Origin: Sulfurimonas sp. CG01_land_8_20_14_3_00_36_23
GTDB lineage: Bacteria > Campylobacterota > Campylobacteria > Campylobacterales > Sulfurimonadaceae
Length of the DNA: 64,000 bases
Direction: 5' to 3'
Assembly (NCBI GenBank): GCA_002781365.1
Contig: PETN01000016.1
Span: forward strand, 162,330 to 226,329
Positions within the stretch are counted from its first letter, which is position 1. Each line of letters opens with the position of its first letter. The notes under the pieces are model-generated. The model was given only the letters and a program-made list of their open reading frames with translations. It was not told the DNA's origin and searched no databases. The position numbers were made by a program, and so were the translations under genes. This document shows, piece by piece, positions 48,958-59,006 of this stretch.

Positions 48958-49419
48958 TTGTTAGAAAATGTAATAACAGATAGTAAATTTGCCTCAATCA
49001 TGCAAAACCATATACAAGAGTTGGTCATTCATTTTTTCAATCAAGAACAGAATTTTGGAATTTTGTGCAAGATAGAAGATGTCTCTTTTGAGCCACCTCT
49101 TCCTGCCTCAATCAACTCTGAATTTCGTGCATTAACGCTCTTCTTTTTAGCTGGATATACATTTGAAACTGCACAAATCTCTGAAGATATGTTGATTTTT
49201 GAAGCTGGTTTTGGGATTGAAAACCATGGGAGTTTAGTGCGTGTTCCACTTCTAAGCATTATGCAGATAATTGTTGATGAGACACCAATCTTTATCAATT
49301 TATCGACTACTAAGAGAGCAAAAATGAGAGTTGAATCAGAGGATAAAAAAGGCGTTGAAAACTCTATGGCATCTTTTTTATCAAACCCTGAAAACTCAAA
49401 GTTTGTAAAAAAGAAGTAG
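48958..49419 (+). CDS. Conserved-looking cytoplasmic protein, faintly SspB-like
   Basis: A 153-residue protein starting at TTG with AAGGA eight bases upstream. There is no membrane segment. The middle part (LIFEAGFGIENHGSLVRVPLLSIMQIIVDETPIFINL in outline) recalls the core of the ClpXP adaptor SspB, in which a beta segment FGG leads to VPxxxVLAIYARE, followed by a charged tail. The resemblance is weak and I give it only as a lead. It converges on the LysR gene with one base between. Confidence 0.65.
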   Translation: MLENVITDSKFASIMQNHIQELVIHFFNQEQNFGILCKIEDVSFEPPLPASINSEFRALTLFFLAGYTFETAQISEDMLIFEAGFGIENHGSLVRVPLLSIMQIIVDETPIFINLSTTKRAKMRVESEDKKGVENSMASFLSNPENSKFVKKK

Positions 49420-49420
49420 T

Positions 49421-50323
49421 TTATACTTTACTAAGAGAGAGTAAAAAGTTGACTACATTGTCAACAAAAGCATCGTGTTTTCTCTCTTTTAAGTACGCTA
49501 TATAAAATTTTCTCTCTATCTTATAGTTTTTAAGTCTAGCTTCAAAGAGTTTTCCCTCTTCAATCTCAGCCTGGATTACGTGGCGAGACATCACTGAAAC
49601 CAACGGTCTGGATGCATTTTTATCTGCATGTAAGATAGACTCTTTTATGGCAGTTGGGCTACTTAAAACTCCGATAACATGAAAGCTTCCGCACTGCACT
49701 CCAAGCTCTTCAAATGCCTCTGATGTAAGTTTTCTTGTATAGGAATCTTCGTTACGACAAATCCAATCAAACTCTTGTAAATCTTCAGTTTTGAGTTGCT
49801 TAATGAGTATTTGGTTAGAGAATACAACCAACTCATCCGTCACCCACTCTCTGTAGATTATTCCTTCTCTAAATACAGGAGACTCAATAAGTGCAACATC
49901 GATTTTTTTATCTTCAAGTTGGTCGATGACTTCATCGGATGTTGCAACTAACATATAGACTTCATTTCCGATTCTTTTTTTAATTTCACCTAAATAGTTA
50001 GGTAAAACATAGTTGCCGATGGCGTTGGAAGAGCCCATAACAAAAGTGAACTCTTTGTTTATGATTTTAAGTAACTCTTTTTCACTGTTTGCTATGGCCT
50101 TTTCAAGTTTTTGCGCAATTCTAAATAAATCTTCACCCTCTTTGGTGAGTAAAATACCATTTTTCTTTCTGTCAACTATCTTAGTATCAAGGTAATCCTC
50201 AATAAATTTAATTTGTTGCGTAACCGCAGGTTGTGATATCCCAAGTTTAGCTGATGCTTTAGAAAAACTTTTTTCTTTAACCACCATAAGAAAGGTTTGT
50301 AGTTTTGCGAAATCTTTTAACAT
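49421..50323 (-). CDS. LysR-family transcriptional regulator
   Basis: A 300-residue regulator with an N-terminal winged helix-turn-helix (about 5-64; FSKASAKLGISQPAVTQQIKFIEDYL) and a periplasmic-binding-like effector domain (about 90-295). It is divergent from the helicase gene with a 131-base, extremely AT-rich gap that contains near-repeats of TTATAAT, where it may regulate itself. The target and effector are not evident from the neighbours. Confidence 0.92.
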   Translation of the reverse strand: MLKDFAKLQTFLMVVKEKSFSKASAKLGISQPAVTQQIKFIEDYLDTKIVDRKKNGILLTKEGEDLFRIAQKLEKAIANSEKELLKIINKEFTFVMGSSNAIGNYVLPNYLGEIKKRIGNEVYMLVATSDEVIDQLEDKKIDVALIESPVFREGIIYREWVTDELVVFSNQILIKQLKTEDLQEFDWICRNEDSYTRKLTSEAFEELGVQCGSFHVIGVLSSPTAIKESILHADKNASRPLVSVMSRHVIQAEIEEGKLFEARLKNYKIERKFYIAYLKERKHDAFVDNVVNFLLSLSKV

Positions 50324-50463
50324 AATAATTCCTATAAGTATTTGTAATACAAAAATTATAACCCAAAATTATAATTATTGCAATAGAACTATAAAAATTC
50401 ATAACTTTTTAGTTATAATAAAAATAATACTAAAGCATCGTAAATATACATACAGTGAAGGTC

Positions 50464-52512
50464 ATGGAAAAAATATTTAAAAAATTAAATCAAGCACAAA
50501 CTGAAGCGGTAAAACAGACGGAAGGTCCTGTATTGATTTTAGCTGGAGCAGGGAGTGGAAAAACGACTACGATCGTCTCTCGACTTGCTTATCTGATAGA
50601 AGTTCTAGGGATACCAGCTTCAAATACACTTACCTTAACATTTACGAATAAAGCTGCAAAAGAGATGCGTGACCGAGCTTTGAATATGATTTCACAAAAT
50701 GCTTATCCGCCTCTTTTATGTACTTTTCACAAATTCGGATTGCTCTTTTTAAAATTTAACATTCACCTTATCAATAGAGAAAATAACTTTGTCGTCATAG
50801 ATACAGATGATAAAAAAAGAATCATCAAAAAAATCAACTCAGAACTTCCAACTCCTCTAATAGCAAGTGAGATTTCAAGATATAAAAACTCGCTCATGAG
50901 CCCAGATGAAGCATACAAGCAAGCTGAGTTTTTTAACTATCAACAAATTGCAAAAGTATATGAGGAGTATGAAGCGTATCTTTTAGAAAATAATCTTGTC
51001 GATTTTGATGATTTAATCTCGATTACCTATAAACTTCTCCTAGAATATCCAGAGTTGGCACTTAAAACTTCTCAAAAATATCAGTACATTATGATAGATG
51101 AATATCAAGATACAAATGAGCTTCAACTCAAACTTCTTCAAAAGCTCTGTTGTGCACATACAAATCTCTGTGTTGTTGGGGATGATGATCAAAGTATTTA
51201 TGGCTGGCGCGGGGCAAACATAAGAAATATTATGGAGTTTGACCAAGATTTTAGCGGGGCTGTGACTTTCAAGCTCGAAGAGAACTACCGTTCTCGTGAA
51301 CCGATTCTTAAAGTTGCAAATGCTTTGATTGAACATAATCGTTCACGACTTGGAAAACAACTCATTTCAACGCGTGGAACAGGCGATGAGGTGACGATTC
51401 TCAATTCAAATGATGAAAACGAAGAAGCAAGAAAAATTGCTCAAAAAATAGCGAAGCTTTTAGAATCTGGTGTCAATGCAAAAGATATTGCAGTTTTATA
51501 TAGAGTAAATGTTTTAAGTCGTTCTATCGAAGAGGGGCTTAACCGTGCAGGAATTGCTTACAAACTTGTGGGTGGACTTCGTTTTTATGATAGAGCAGAG
51601 ATTAAAGACCTTATCAGTTATCTACGCGTGATTACAAATTTTCATGATGACTTTTCATTTAAACGTATAGCAAACAAGCCAAAAAGAGGTTTAGGAAAAG
51701 CGAGTATCGACAAGTTAGAGTTAGCAGCCCATGCCAATGAAACATCCATTTTTGAGTATCTAAAAAATGTTCCCTTAGAGGAGTTAGAAGCTCTTGTAAA
51801 AAAGAAGAACAGTAAAACTTTAAAAGATTTTATTGCTGACATCGAGCATATTGCCAAAGTGGCGGAGGAGTCAACGTACGAATTTATAGATGTTTTGGAA
51901 GATACGTTTCATCTAAAAGATATATACAAAGGGATGCAAGACGAAGATGAAAGAGTCCTCAATATGGATGAGTTTTATGGACTCTTCCGCGATTTTGTGA
52001 AAAACTCTCCAGAGTCTAGTTTAGATGAGTTCTTAAATGAACTGACACTTCAGAGTGAACAGGATCAAGTTGAAGGCGAAAGTATCTACATGATGAGTAT
52101 CCATGCTTCAAAAGGGCTGGAGTTTGACCATGTCTTTATTATTGGACTTGAAGAGGGCTTTTTACCACTTGTTGGCGATGGCAGTGATTTAGAGGAGGAG
52201 CGCCGTTTGGGCTATGTCTCTTTTACCAGAGCAAAAGAGAGTCTCAATCTTTCACATGCAGGAAGTAGATTTTATAAAGGGCGAAGGAGTGACTTACAAA
52301 AAAGTAGATTTTTTAATGAGTCTGGACTTTGTGAAGGCTCCCTTATAGTAGAAAAAAATACTTCTTTTAAGAAAGGGGATTTGGTTCGTCATAAGATTTT
52401 TGGAACAGGAAGAGTCAACGGTGTGAGTAAATCTGGTAGAGAGTTCAAACTAAGTATCAATTTTGCTGGAACCAAAAGAGATATTTTAGCCTCTTTCGTA
52501 GAGAGACTATGA
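50464..52512 (+). CDS. UvrD/Rep-family superfamily 1 DNA helicase
   Basis: A 682-residue 3'-5' helicase for repair or replication restart. It shows the Q motif LNQAQTEAV, Walker A AGAGSGKTTT, TFTNKAAKEMRDR, the DExx box IDEYQDTN, GDDDQSIYGWRG, and the later motifs SIHASKGLEFDHVF and RLGYVSFTRAKE. A GTG at 50455 is an alternative start with no better ribosome site. It could be called uvrD, rep or pcrA. truB is coupled at its end (ATGA). Confidence 0.93.
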   Translation: MEKIFKKLNQAQTEAVKQTEGPVLILAGAGSGKTTTIVSRLAYLIEVLGIPASNTLTLTFTNKAAKEMRDRALNMISQNAYPPLLCTFHKFGLLFLKFNIHLINRENNFVVIDTDDKKRIIKKINSELPTPLIASEISRYKNSLMSPDEAYKQAEFFNYQQIAKVYEEYEAYLLENNLVDFDDLISITYKLLLEYPELALKTSQKYQYIMIDEYQDTNELQLKLLQKLCCAHTNLCVVGDDDQSIYGWRGANIRNIMEFDQDFSGAVTFKLEENYRSREPILKVANALIEHNRSRLGKQLISTRGTGDEVTILNSNDENEEARKIAQKIAKLLESGVNAKDIAVLYRVNVLSRSIEEGLNRAGIAYKLVGGLRFYDRAEIKDLISYLRVITNFHDDFSFKRIANKPKRGLGKASIDKLELAAHANETSIFEYLKNVPLEELEALVKKKNSKTLKDFIADIEHIAKVAEESTYEFIDVLEDTFHLKDIYKGMQDEDERVLNMDEFYGLFRDFVKNSPESSLDEFLNELTLQSEQDQVEGESIYMMSIHASKGLEFDHVFIIGLEEGFLPLVGDGSDLEEERRLGYVSFTRAKESLNLSHAGSRFYKGRRSDLQKSRFFNESGLCEGSLIVEKNTSFKKGDLVRHKIFGTGRVNGVSKSGREFKLSINFAGTKRDILASFVERL

Positions 52513-53333
52513 ATCGACTCTTTGTATCTTACAAGCCTGCGGGCATAGGCTCAAATCTATTTTTATCTAAATTAAAAAGAAAATATAACAATAAAAAATG
52601 TGGTTTTTCTGGAACACTTGACCCTTTTGCAAAAGGAGTGCTACTTATCGGGTTTGGTACACACACGAAGCTTTTTCGTTTTTTGGATAAGAGTCCAAAA
52701 ACATATAGAGCAACACTTTGGCTTGGCGCAAAAAGTGATAGTCTCGATACTGAGATGATTGAGCATGTGGAAATAATTCAAGAATTTGGGCATGTGGAAA
52801 TAGAAAATGCTATCAAATCCTTAGAAGGAACTCTTGAATACGAACCTCCAATATTTAGTGCTAAGAAGATAAATGGTCAGCGTGCTTACGATTTAGCAAG
52901 AGCAGGAAAAGAGGTGCATCTCAATAAAATCACTTCGACGATAACGCAAGCCAAACTTCTCAACTACTCGCACCCTTTTGTGACGTTTGAAGCAACTGTC
53001 TCAGAGGGGACATATATTCGCTCTTTAGGTCGGATTGTAGCGAAGAGGCTTGGTGTTGAACATGGAAGTCTGAGCGCTTTAGAGAGACTCTCTGAGGGAG
53101 CCTTTACATATAATAATGAAGAAGTTCTAGATATTAAAAAATCTTTGAATATTCCTAAGAATAGCTACCTTGGAGATTCTGAGAATGTCAAATATGGAAG
53201 AGTTCTTGCTTTAGAAGATTTAGAAATACAAAAAGATGGTTGTTACTGGCTAGATAATGGAGATAATATCTCTATCATCACTATAGAGGACAAACACGTA
53301 AAATATGAATTAGGCAGGATATACACATGTTAG
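52509..53333 (+). CDS. truB: tRNA pseudouridine(55) synthase
   Basis: Makes the pseudouridine in the T-loop of tRNAs. The 274 residues show the catalytic aspartate in GFSGTLDPFAKGVLLIGFG, RAYDLARAGKEV and GTYIRSLGRI. It overlaps the helicase by four bases and csrA by seven. One full and one near repeat copy are close together inside (52763-52797), read as HVE twice. Confidence 0.94.
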   Translation: MNRLFVSYKPAGIGSNLFLSKLKRKYNNKKCGFSGTLDPFAKGVLLIGFGTHTKLFRFLDKSPKTYRATLWLGAKSDSLDTEMIEHVEIIQEFGHVEIENAIKSLEGTLEYEPPIFSAKKINGQRAYDLARAGKEVHLNKITSTITQAKLLNYSHPFVTFEATVSEGTYIRSLGRIVAKRLGVEHGSLSALERLSEGAFTYNNEEVLDIKKSLNIPKNSYLGDSENVKYGRVLALEDLEIQKDGCYWLDNGDNISIITIEDKHVKYELGRIYTC

Positions 53334-53557
53334 TATTAGCCCGTAAACTTGGAGAGTCTATTGTAGTGGGAGAAGATATAATTATCAAAGTTATATCGAT
53401 TGAAAAAGGGGTGGTCAAGCTTGGTATTGAAGCTCCTAAAGATGTTTCAATCGTACGCAATGAGCTACTAGAAGATGTGAAAGATTTAAATATTGCTGCC
53501 TCAAAAGAGGTCTCTTCTGAAAGCTTAAGTCTTCTAAGTAAGATTTTAAAGAAGTAA
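53327..53557 (+). CDS. csrA: Carbon storage regulator CsrA
   Basis: An RNA-binding translational regulator that, in this phylum, controls flagellin and motility with FliW. The 76 residues begin MLVLARKLGESIVVGEDI, the typical first strand, with the GVVKLGIEAPKDVSIVRNEL core. The start lies inside truB, and ispE follows nine bases later. Confidence 0.96.
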   Translation: MLVLARKLGESIVVGEDIIIKVISIEKGVVKLGIEAPKDVSIVRNELLEDVKDLNIAASKEVSSESLSLLSKILKK

Positions 53558-53565
53558 GAGATACG

Positions 53566-54339
53566 ATGAAACTCTACAAGGCTTATGCTAAAGTAAATGT
53601 TTTTTTGAAAGTTACAGGGATGAGAGATAACTACCATGAAATTATCTCAAGATTTATGAGAGTGGATTCTCTCTATGATGAACTCTCTTTTGTTCCTAAA
53701 GAGGAGAGTGAGTTTAAGATTTATGGGAATTTCTCTTGTCAAACCAATCAAAACACTATATATAAAGCCTACTTTGCCCTCAAGCAAGCAACAGGTTCCG
53801 AGTCACTTGAAAAGTTGATGAGAAGCCATGGGGTAGATGTGAAGAAGTCTATACCCGCATTTGCAGGTTTAGGCGGAGGAAGCAGTGATGCTGCAACCTA
53901 TTTGAAAATGTGTAATGAGGTTTTACATCTTGGACTGAGTCTCAATGACCTTGCAAGGATTGGACTCAAAGTTGGAGCAGATGTTCCCTTCTTTATCTAC
54001 GGCTATAAAAGTGCCAATGTCAGCGGCATAGGTGAAATTGTAGAAGAGTTTGATGAAGAGAGTTTAGATTTTGAAGTTTTTACACCAGATATTCAGATAA
54101 GTACCCCAAAAGTTTATCAAATTTATAGAGATGATTTTTATGCACCTATTGATGGTTTTAAAACAGATAAACTTAAAAAGATGAGTTCAAAAGAGATTTT
54201 AAAGTCGATGCGTGCAGATGAAGCAAATGATCTTTTTAAACCTGCTCTGCAAGCGTATAAAGATTTGAAAAAACACTATCAACATGGGTGGCATTTTAGT
54301 GGAAGTGGAAGTAGCTTTTTTAGGGTAAAAGAAAAATAG
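53566..54339 (+). CDS. ispE: 4-diphosphocytidyl-2-C-methyl-D-erythritol kinase
   Basis: A GHMP-family kinase of the MEP isoprenoid pathway. The 257 residues show the N-terminal AKVNVFLKVTGMRDNYHE and the phosphate loop PAFAGLGGGSSDAATYL. The C-terminal GSGSSFF motif is present. dxs is at 34 kb. An 81-base gap separates it from smpB. Confidence 0.94.
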   Translation: MKLYKAYAKVNVFLKVTGMRDNYHEIISRFMRVDSLYDELSFVPKEESEFKIYGNFSCQTNQNTIYKAYFALKQATGSESLEKLMRSHGVDVKKSIPAFAGLGGGSSDAATYLKMCNEVLHLGLSLNDLARIGLKVGADVPFFIYGYKSANVSGIGEIVEEFDEESLDFEVFTPDIQISTPKVYQIYRDDFYAPIDGFKTDKLKKMSSKEILKSMRADEANDLFKPALQAYKDLKKHYQHGWHFSGSGSSFFRVKEK

Positions 54340-54420
54340 TCACAACTCTCTTTGTAAAAAAGCATTTAAAACTTTATGATATGATGATGAAAAATATAAG
54401 TAGATGAGGAAAAAGAGTTA

Positions 54421-54873
54421 ATGGGCGAAACGATAGCCAAAAATAAAAAAGCCTATTTTGATTACTATTTAGAAGAGAAGTTTGAAGCAGGTTTGGTATT
54501 AGCAGGAAGTGAAGTAAAGGGTATCCGAGCAAAACGCGTAAATCTAAAAGATAGTTTTATCCGTTTTGTAAGCGGAGAAGCTTTTTTGTTTAATGCTCAT
54601 ATTGGACGACTTGAGACGACACATCATTTTTATACGCATGAAGAGAGAGGGAGTCGTAAACTACTCCTTCATAAAAAACAGTTGCAAACTATGTTCAAAG
54701 CTGTAACAAGAGACGGATATACAATAGTTCCTTTACAACTCTATTTTAATGATAGAAACATTGTGAAGATTCAGATTGCTATCGCCAAAGGGAAACAACT
54801 TCACGACAAAAGACATGATCTCAAAGAGAAGGATCAAAAAAGAGATATAGACAGAGCGATGAAAGAGCAATGA
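54421..54873 (+). CDS. smpB: SsrA (tmRNA)-binding protein SmpB
   Basis: Required for trans-translation by tmRNA. The 150-residue protein shows [38 protein letters not shown] and the basic tail [20 protein letters not shown]. The start has TGAGGAAAAAGAG upstream. The M23 peptidase gene is coupled at its end (ATGA). The tmRNA gene is not in this window. Confidence 0.96.
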   Translation: MGETIAKNKKAYFDYYLEEKFEAGLVLAGSEVKGIRAKRVNLKDSFIRFVSGEAFLFNAHIGRLETTHHFYTHEERGSRKLLLHKKQLQTMFKAVTRDGYTIVPLQLYFNDRNIVKIQIAIAKGKQLHDKRHDLKEKDQKRDIDRAMKEQ

Positions 54874-55730
54874 TAAAATCTATTCTGTTTTCACTTCTGT
54901 TTGTATCAGGACTCAACGCATTTAACATAGAGATTGTAAATACAACGGTTCAGAATGGAAAAACCACACTGGTTGAGTTTGAAAAAGAGAAAAATATAGC
55001 GTTTATTGAGCTTAGCTTGGATGATAAAAAATATAAAATTTTTAACCATCCAACGAATGATAAGAAGATGTATGCGCTCCTTCCTATAAGTTATTATGCA
55101 AAACCAAGAGATATAAATGTAACCCTCACCTATAGAGAAAATGGTACACCAGCAGTTAAAACATTGCTCTTTAATATCGAAGATGGAAACTATGAGAAAG
55201 AGACTTTAAAAGTAGATAATGCAAAAGTGGATTTAAATGCCAAAGATAAAAAAAGAGCAGCATTAGAGACCAAAGAGACTCTTAAAATCTATAATACAAT
55301 CAATAAAAAAAGCTATATCAAATCAGAGTTTATTTTTCCAATGAGCAGTAAAATAACAAGTGCCTTTGGTAGAGCTAGAGTTTACAATGAAACATTAAAA
55401 GGTTACCATAGCGGTACAGACTTCCGTGCAAAAGTAAAAACACCTATAAAAGCTTCTAATGATGGTGTTGTTGTCTTAGCCAAGGATAGATTCTATTCAG
55501 GAGGCTCTATTATTTTAGATCATGGGCAAGGAATTTATACATGTTATTTTCACATGAGCCAGATGAATGTAAAAGCTGGAGAGAAGATAAAAAAAGCTCA
55601 AATAATCGGTTTATCGGGCAAAAGTGGCCGAGTTACAGGTCCCCATTTACACTTTTCGGCTAGAGTAAATGGTGTACAAGTAGACCCAATGCAACTTATT
55701 TCACTTATGAATACTAAATTACTCAAATAA
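54870..55730 (+). CDS. Exported M23-family peptidoglycan metallopeptidase
   Basis: A 286-residue periplasmic endopeptidase. Residues 1-17 form a signal peptide ([17 protein letters not shown]). A beta-rich N-terminal domain precedes the LytM domain (about 165-280) with zinc ligands in YHSGTDFRA and [12 protein letters not shown]. Proteins of this class shape the cell in Helicobacter and Campylobacter (Csd/Pgp3 family), so a role in cell shape is possible but not shown. It follows smpB with overlap. Confidence 0.88.
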   Translation: MIKSILFSLLFVSGLNAFNIEIVNTTVQNGKTTLVEFEKEKNIAFIELSLDDKKYKIFNHPTNDKKMYALLPISYYAKPRDINVTLTYRENGTPAVKTLLFNIEDGNYEKETLKVDNAKVDLNAKDKKRAALETKETLKIYNTINKKSYIKSEFIFPMSSKITSAFGRARVYNETLKGYHSGTDFRAKVKTPIKASNDGVVVLAKDRFYSGGSIILDHGQGIYTCYFHMSQMNVKAGEKIKKAQIIGLSGKSGRVTGPHLHFSARVNGVQVDPMQLISLMNTKLLK

Positions 55731-55744
55731 AATCAAGGAACAAT

Positions 55745-56347
55745 ATGACAGTTTTTCAATTACTAATGCTAGGAGCTTCCGCTTTTTTTGCATTTAAAAT
55801 CTATGAACATATACAAACATTAAAAGAGACGGAGGAGGGCGGAAGCTCTCATCGTGATAGTGAGGAGAAAAGCCGAGATGCATTTTCTATATTTTCACCT
55901 GAGGCTCTCATAGAAAAAGCTGATAAAGCGTATGAAGAGGATGATTTTCAAAAAGCATTAGCATTTTTAAATGAAGCAAATGTGAAAGGGCCAAATAACC
56001 CCGAAACAGTGTTTAAAATAGCATACATTCTTCAAAAGAGTGGTAATAATGAAGAAGCGATGAAACATTACAAGCAAGCATTAGAACTAGATAAAGAGAA
56101 TGAATTTATTCATAACTCTATGGCAAGTATTTATAGAGCCAACGGCGAGTTTACTTCTGCAAAAATACATCTTAAAGCTTCTCTTGATATAGATGCTAAC
56201 AATCCAATTACTTGTTTTAACTATGGGAATCTTTTAGTGGATATGCAACACAATGAAGAGGCAATAGCAATGTATAAAAAAGCGTTGGAGTTAGACCCTG
56301 ACTTGCAAGAAGCTAAAATAGAATTAGATAAGCTCGAAAAAGAGTAA
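55745..56347 (+). CDS. Membrane-anchored TPR protein
   Basis: The 200-residue protein has a hydrophobic N-terminus (about 3-18), a charged linker and three or four TPR units (about 55-198; for example PETVFKIAYILQKSGNNEEA and CFNYGNLLVDMQHNEEAIAM). It lies between the M23 peptidase and the Nif3-like gene with gaps of 14 and 3 bases, so it may help the peptidase or another envelope complex. No specific family is recognised. Confidence 0.75.
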   Translation: MTVFQLLMLGASAFFAFKIYEHIQTLKETEEGGSSHRDSEEKSRDAFSIFSPEALIEKADKAYEEDDFQKALAFLNEANVKGPNNPETVFKIAYILQKSGNNEEAMKHYKQALELDKENEFIHNSMASIYRANGEFTSAKIHLKASLDIDANNPITCFNYGNLLVDMQHNEEAIAMYKKALELDPDLQEAKIELDKLEKE

Positions 56348-56350
56348 TAA

Positions 56351-57073
56351 ATGAAAATTTTAGATATATACAATTTCCTTGATACGCTTTCTCCTTTTGA
56401 ACTTCAAGAGAGTTGGGATAACTCAGGCTTGTTGATAGGAGATTTTTCAGGAGATGTAAAAAAAGTAGTTTTAAGTATAGACGTAGATGAAAAGTTAATC
56501 GATTCACTTGATAACCATACACTTTTAATAACACATCATCCAATTATTTTTGGTGGATTAAAGCAGTTGGAATTTAGTAAATATCCTGCAAATTTAATCC
56601 AAAAAATGATTCAGAAAAATATCTCCAATATTGCAATGCATACGAATTTTGACCAAACACATCTTAATGATTATGTGGTGAGTGAAATTTTAGGATATAA
56701 AATAGTGCAAAAAGATGGATTTGTTGCATATTTTGATATTGATGAAAATTTTGATACTTTTTCTAAAAAAGTTGCTTTAGCTTTTGGACTTCCACATGCC
56801 AAATGTGTAAAATGTAGCGAGAGAGTTAAAAGGGTTGCTTTGACAACAGGCTCAGGCTGTTCACTTCTTCGTTCTATTGAAGCAGATTGCTTTTTAACAG
56901 GCGATGTAAAGTACCATGATGCGATGGAAGCAAAAAGTATAAAATTGTCACTTATTGATATCGGACATTATGAAAGTGAACACTTTTTTTCACAAATTTT
57001 AGAGAAGCATTTGAAAAATTTAGGTTTAGAAGTTATAATTTCATCATCAGAAAATCCATTCACCTATATTTAG
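56351..57073 (+). CDS. Nif3-like dinuclear metal-centre protein (DUF34/YbgI)
   Basis: The 240 residues show LQESWDNSGLLIG, the metal-binding LLITHHPIIFGGLK, MHTNFDQ and the C-terminal GDVKYHDAMEAKSIKLSLIDIGHYESE. Family members may act as GTP cyclohydrolase-like or nicotinate-related hydrolases, but the function is not settled. It is followed 49 bases later by the zinc-ribbon gene, an association common in this phylum. One repeat copy encodes PHA. Confidence 0.9.
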   Translation: MKILDIYNFLDTLSPFELQESWDNSGLLIGDFSGDVKKVVLSIDVDEKLIDSLDNHTLLITHHPIIFGGLKQLEFSKYPANLIQKMIQKNISNIAMHTNFDQTHLNDYVVSEILGYKIVQKDGFVAYFDIDENFDTFSKKVALAFGLPHAKCVKCSERVKRVALTTGSGCSLLRSIEADCFLTGDVKYHDAMEAKSIKLSLIDIGHYESEHFFSQILEKHLKNLGLEVIISSSENPFTYI

Positions 57074-57122
57074 TAATTTTTATAGAATAAAATGGATGAA
57101 CTAGCAATCCAAAAGGAGACCA

Positions 57123-57836
57123 ATGAACCAGCACCTTAAACAATTAATTGACCTTTCAAAAGTTGATAAAGAGATCGATGCATTCGAACCACAAATTGAA
57201 GAAGCAAATTATAAATATGAAGTAGCAATTGCAAAAAAGCAAAGTATTGATTCAGATATTGAAAATTTGACGAATGAAATAAAAGATGAAGAAGTTAAAA
57301 AACATAAAAATGAACTTCATTTAGCTGAGCTTTCACAAAAATTAGAAAATAATTCTAAAAAAAGCTCTGAAATCAAGACAGAAAGAGAGATGAAATCTTT
57401 ACAACTTGAAGAAGAGATTGCTAAAGAACAAGTAACTTTTGCAAATGAAGAGATTGCTAGACTTGATAAGATTATGGATTCAAAAAAAGAGCAAGTTGCG
57501 TCTGCAAAAACTGCTTTAGAAGAGATAGAATCAAATTTAGAGGTTGTTAAAGCGGATGTGGATGAAAAGCTAAAAGTAATCACAAAAGCAAGACAAGAGG
57601 TTTTTCTAAAAAAAGAGAAACTCCTTGGAACAGTAAATCAAAAAGGTTTGGCATTTTACCAAAAAATCCGTCGTTGGGCTAAAAACACTACTGTAGTAGT
57701 AGTTGAAGACCAAGCTTGTATGGGATGTCATATGCTCATTGGAGATAAAATTTATGCTGATATTATAAAAGCTGAAGAGATTGCTACATGTCCACACTGT
57801 GGTCGTATTCTTTATGTGGAAAAAGCTGAAGAATAG
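57123..57836 (+). CDS. Coiled-coil protein with C-terminal zinc ribbon (DUF164 type)
   Basis: The 237-residue protein has a long coiled coil (about 10-170) and a C4 zinc ribbon: CMGCHMLI and, after a spacer, CPHCGRILY. Related proteins bind nucleic acids or act in flagellar or RNA processes, but none of this can be seen here. waaA follows after three bases. Confidence 0.86.
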   Translation: MNQHLKQLIDLSKVDKEIDAFEPQIEEANYKYEVAIAKKQSIDSDIENLTNEIKDEEVKKHKNELHLAELSQKLENNSKKSSEIKTEREMKSLQLEEEIAKEQVTFANEEIARLDKIMDSKKEQVASAKTALEEIESNLEVVKADVDEKLKVITKARQEVFLKKEKLLGTVNQKGLAFYQKIRRWAKNTTVVVVEDQACMGCHMLIGDKIYADIIKAEEIATCPHCGRILYVEKAEE

Positions 57837-57839
57837 GGC

Positions 57840-59006
57840 TTGAAGCCATTTACTCTGCTCTATTATATTTTAAGTGTTCTGCTCTACTTTGTAGCAGTGC
57901 CACTTTTAATATATTTATCATTTAAAAAAAAGTATAGACACTCTATCCCCTCTCGTTTTTTTCTTTTTAACAATCCAAGATTTAAAATTGAAAATGGTAT
58001 ATGGTTCCATGTCTGCTCTCTTGGAGAAGCACGAGCCCTTAAACCCATTCTGACTCTACTATCGGGAAATGAGATAAGCATTACAACCATAACCCATACA
58101 GGCTATGCAGAAGCTAAAAAATACAGCGCGGATGTTCGCTATTTACCTTATGAAATGTTTTTACCTTTTTGGATTAAAAAGCAGAGAGTTGTTGTTGTTT
58201 TAGAAGCGGAACTTTGGTATATGCTTATGAGTGTTGTCAGAGCTAAAGGTGGAAGAGTTATTTTACTCAATGCGCGTATCTCTGAAAAAAGCGTGGATAA
58301 ATATTTACAATTTGCCTGGTTTTATAAAAAACTTTTATGGCATGTGGAAATGATATACGCACAAAGTGAAGCTGATAAAAATCGTTTTTTAGCTCTCGGG
58401 GCAAAACATGTCGAAGTCATCGGTAATATAAAGCTTGCAGGTGAAATAGTTAAAACAAAAAGCTATGAAAAACCAGAGAGAGAGTGCATCGTTGCAGGAA
58501 GCACCCATGCAGGCGAAGAAGAGTCGATCTTAAAAGCTTTTGTAGAGTATAAAAAACAGGGTGACTCAATCCTTATAGTTGTGCCAAGACATCCAGAGCG
58601 ATTTGAGAGTGTTTATGCGTTGATGCAAGAGTACGCAAAGAGAAACGCTTTGACACTCTCAAAGTTCTCAGAGGGTGCAGAGTTGAAGAGTGATTTAGTT
58701 TTAGTAGATGTGATGGGTGAACTCAATAACATCTATGCAATCAGTGATATAGCGATACTCGGTGGTGCATTTAAAGAGGATGTTGGTGGACACAATCCAC
58801 TCGAACCAGCCTATTTTGGCTGTAAAATTATCACTGGTAAACATTTCTTCCATCAAAAAGAGCTCTTTAAATATGTACATCATGTACAGTATGTTGAGCC
58901 GGATGAAATTCATAAAGCACTTATGGCATGTGGAAGTTTACCGCCGTCGATGGTTGAAGAGAAAATAGATTTACAACCTGTTATAGAAAAAATATTAGAA
59001 AAATAG
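57840..59006 (+). CDS. waaA: 3-deoxy-D-manno-octulosonic acid transferase
   Basis: Adds Kdo to lipid A precursor. The 388 residues have an N-terminal membrane anchor (about 5-28), WFHVCSLGEARALKPIL, the nucleotide-binding C-terminal half with AGSTHAGEEE, and ILGGAFKEDVGGHNPLEPAYFG. The start is TTG three bases after the previous stop. Together with waaC and the lpxL-like gene at the left edge it shows a standard inner core. Two repeat copies lie inside (HVE, ACG). Confidence 0.92.
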   Translation: MKPFTLLYYILSVLLYFVAVPLLIYLSFKKKYRHSIPSRFFLFNNPRFKIENGIWFHVCSLGEARALKPILTLLSGNEISITTITHTGYAEAKKYSADVRYLPYEMFLPFWIKKQRVVVVLEAELWYMLMSVVRAKGGRVILLNARISEKSVDKYLQFAWFYKKLLWHVEMIYAQSEADKNRFLALGAKHVEVIGNIKLAGEIVKTKSYEKPERECIVAGSTHAGEEESILKAFVEYKKQGDSILIVVPRHPERFESVYALMQEYAKRNALTLSKFSEGAELKSDLVLVDVMGELNNIYAISDIAILGGAFKEDVGGHNPLEPAYFGCKIITGKHFFHQKELFKYVHHVQYVEPDEIHKALMACGSLPPSMVEEKIDLQPVIEKILEK

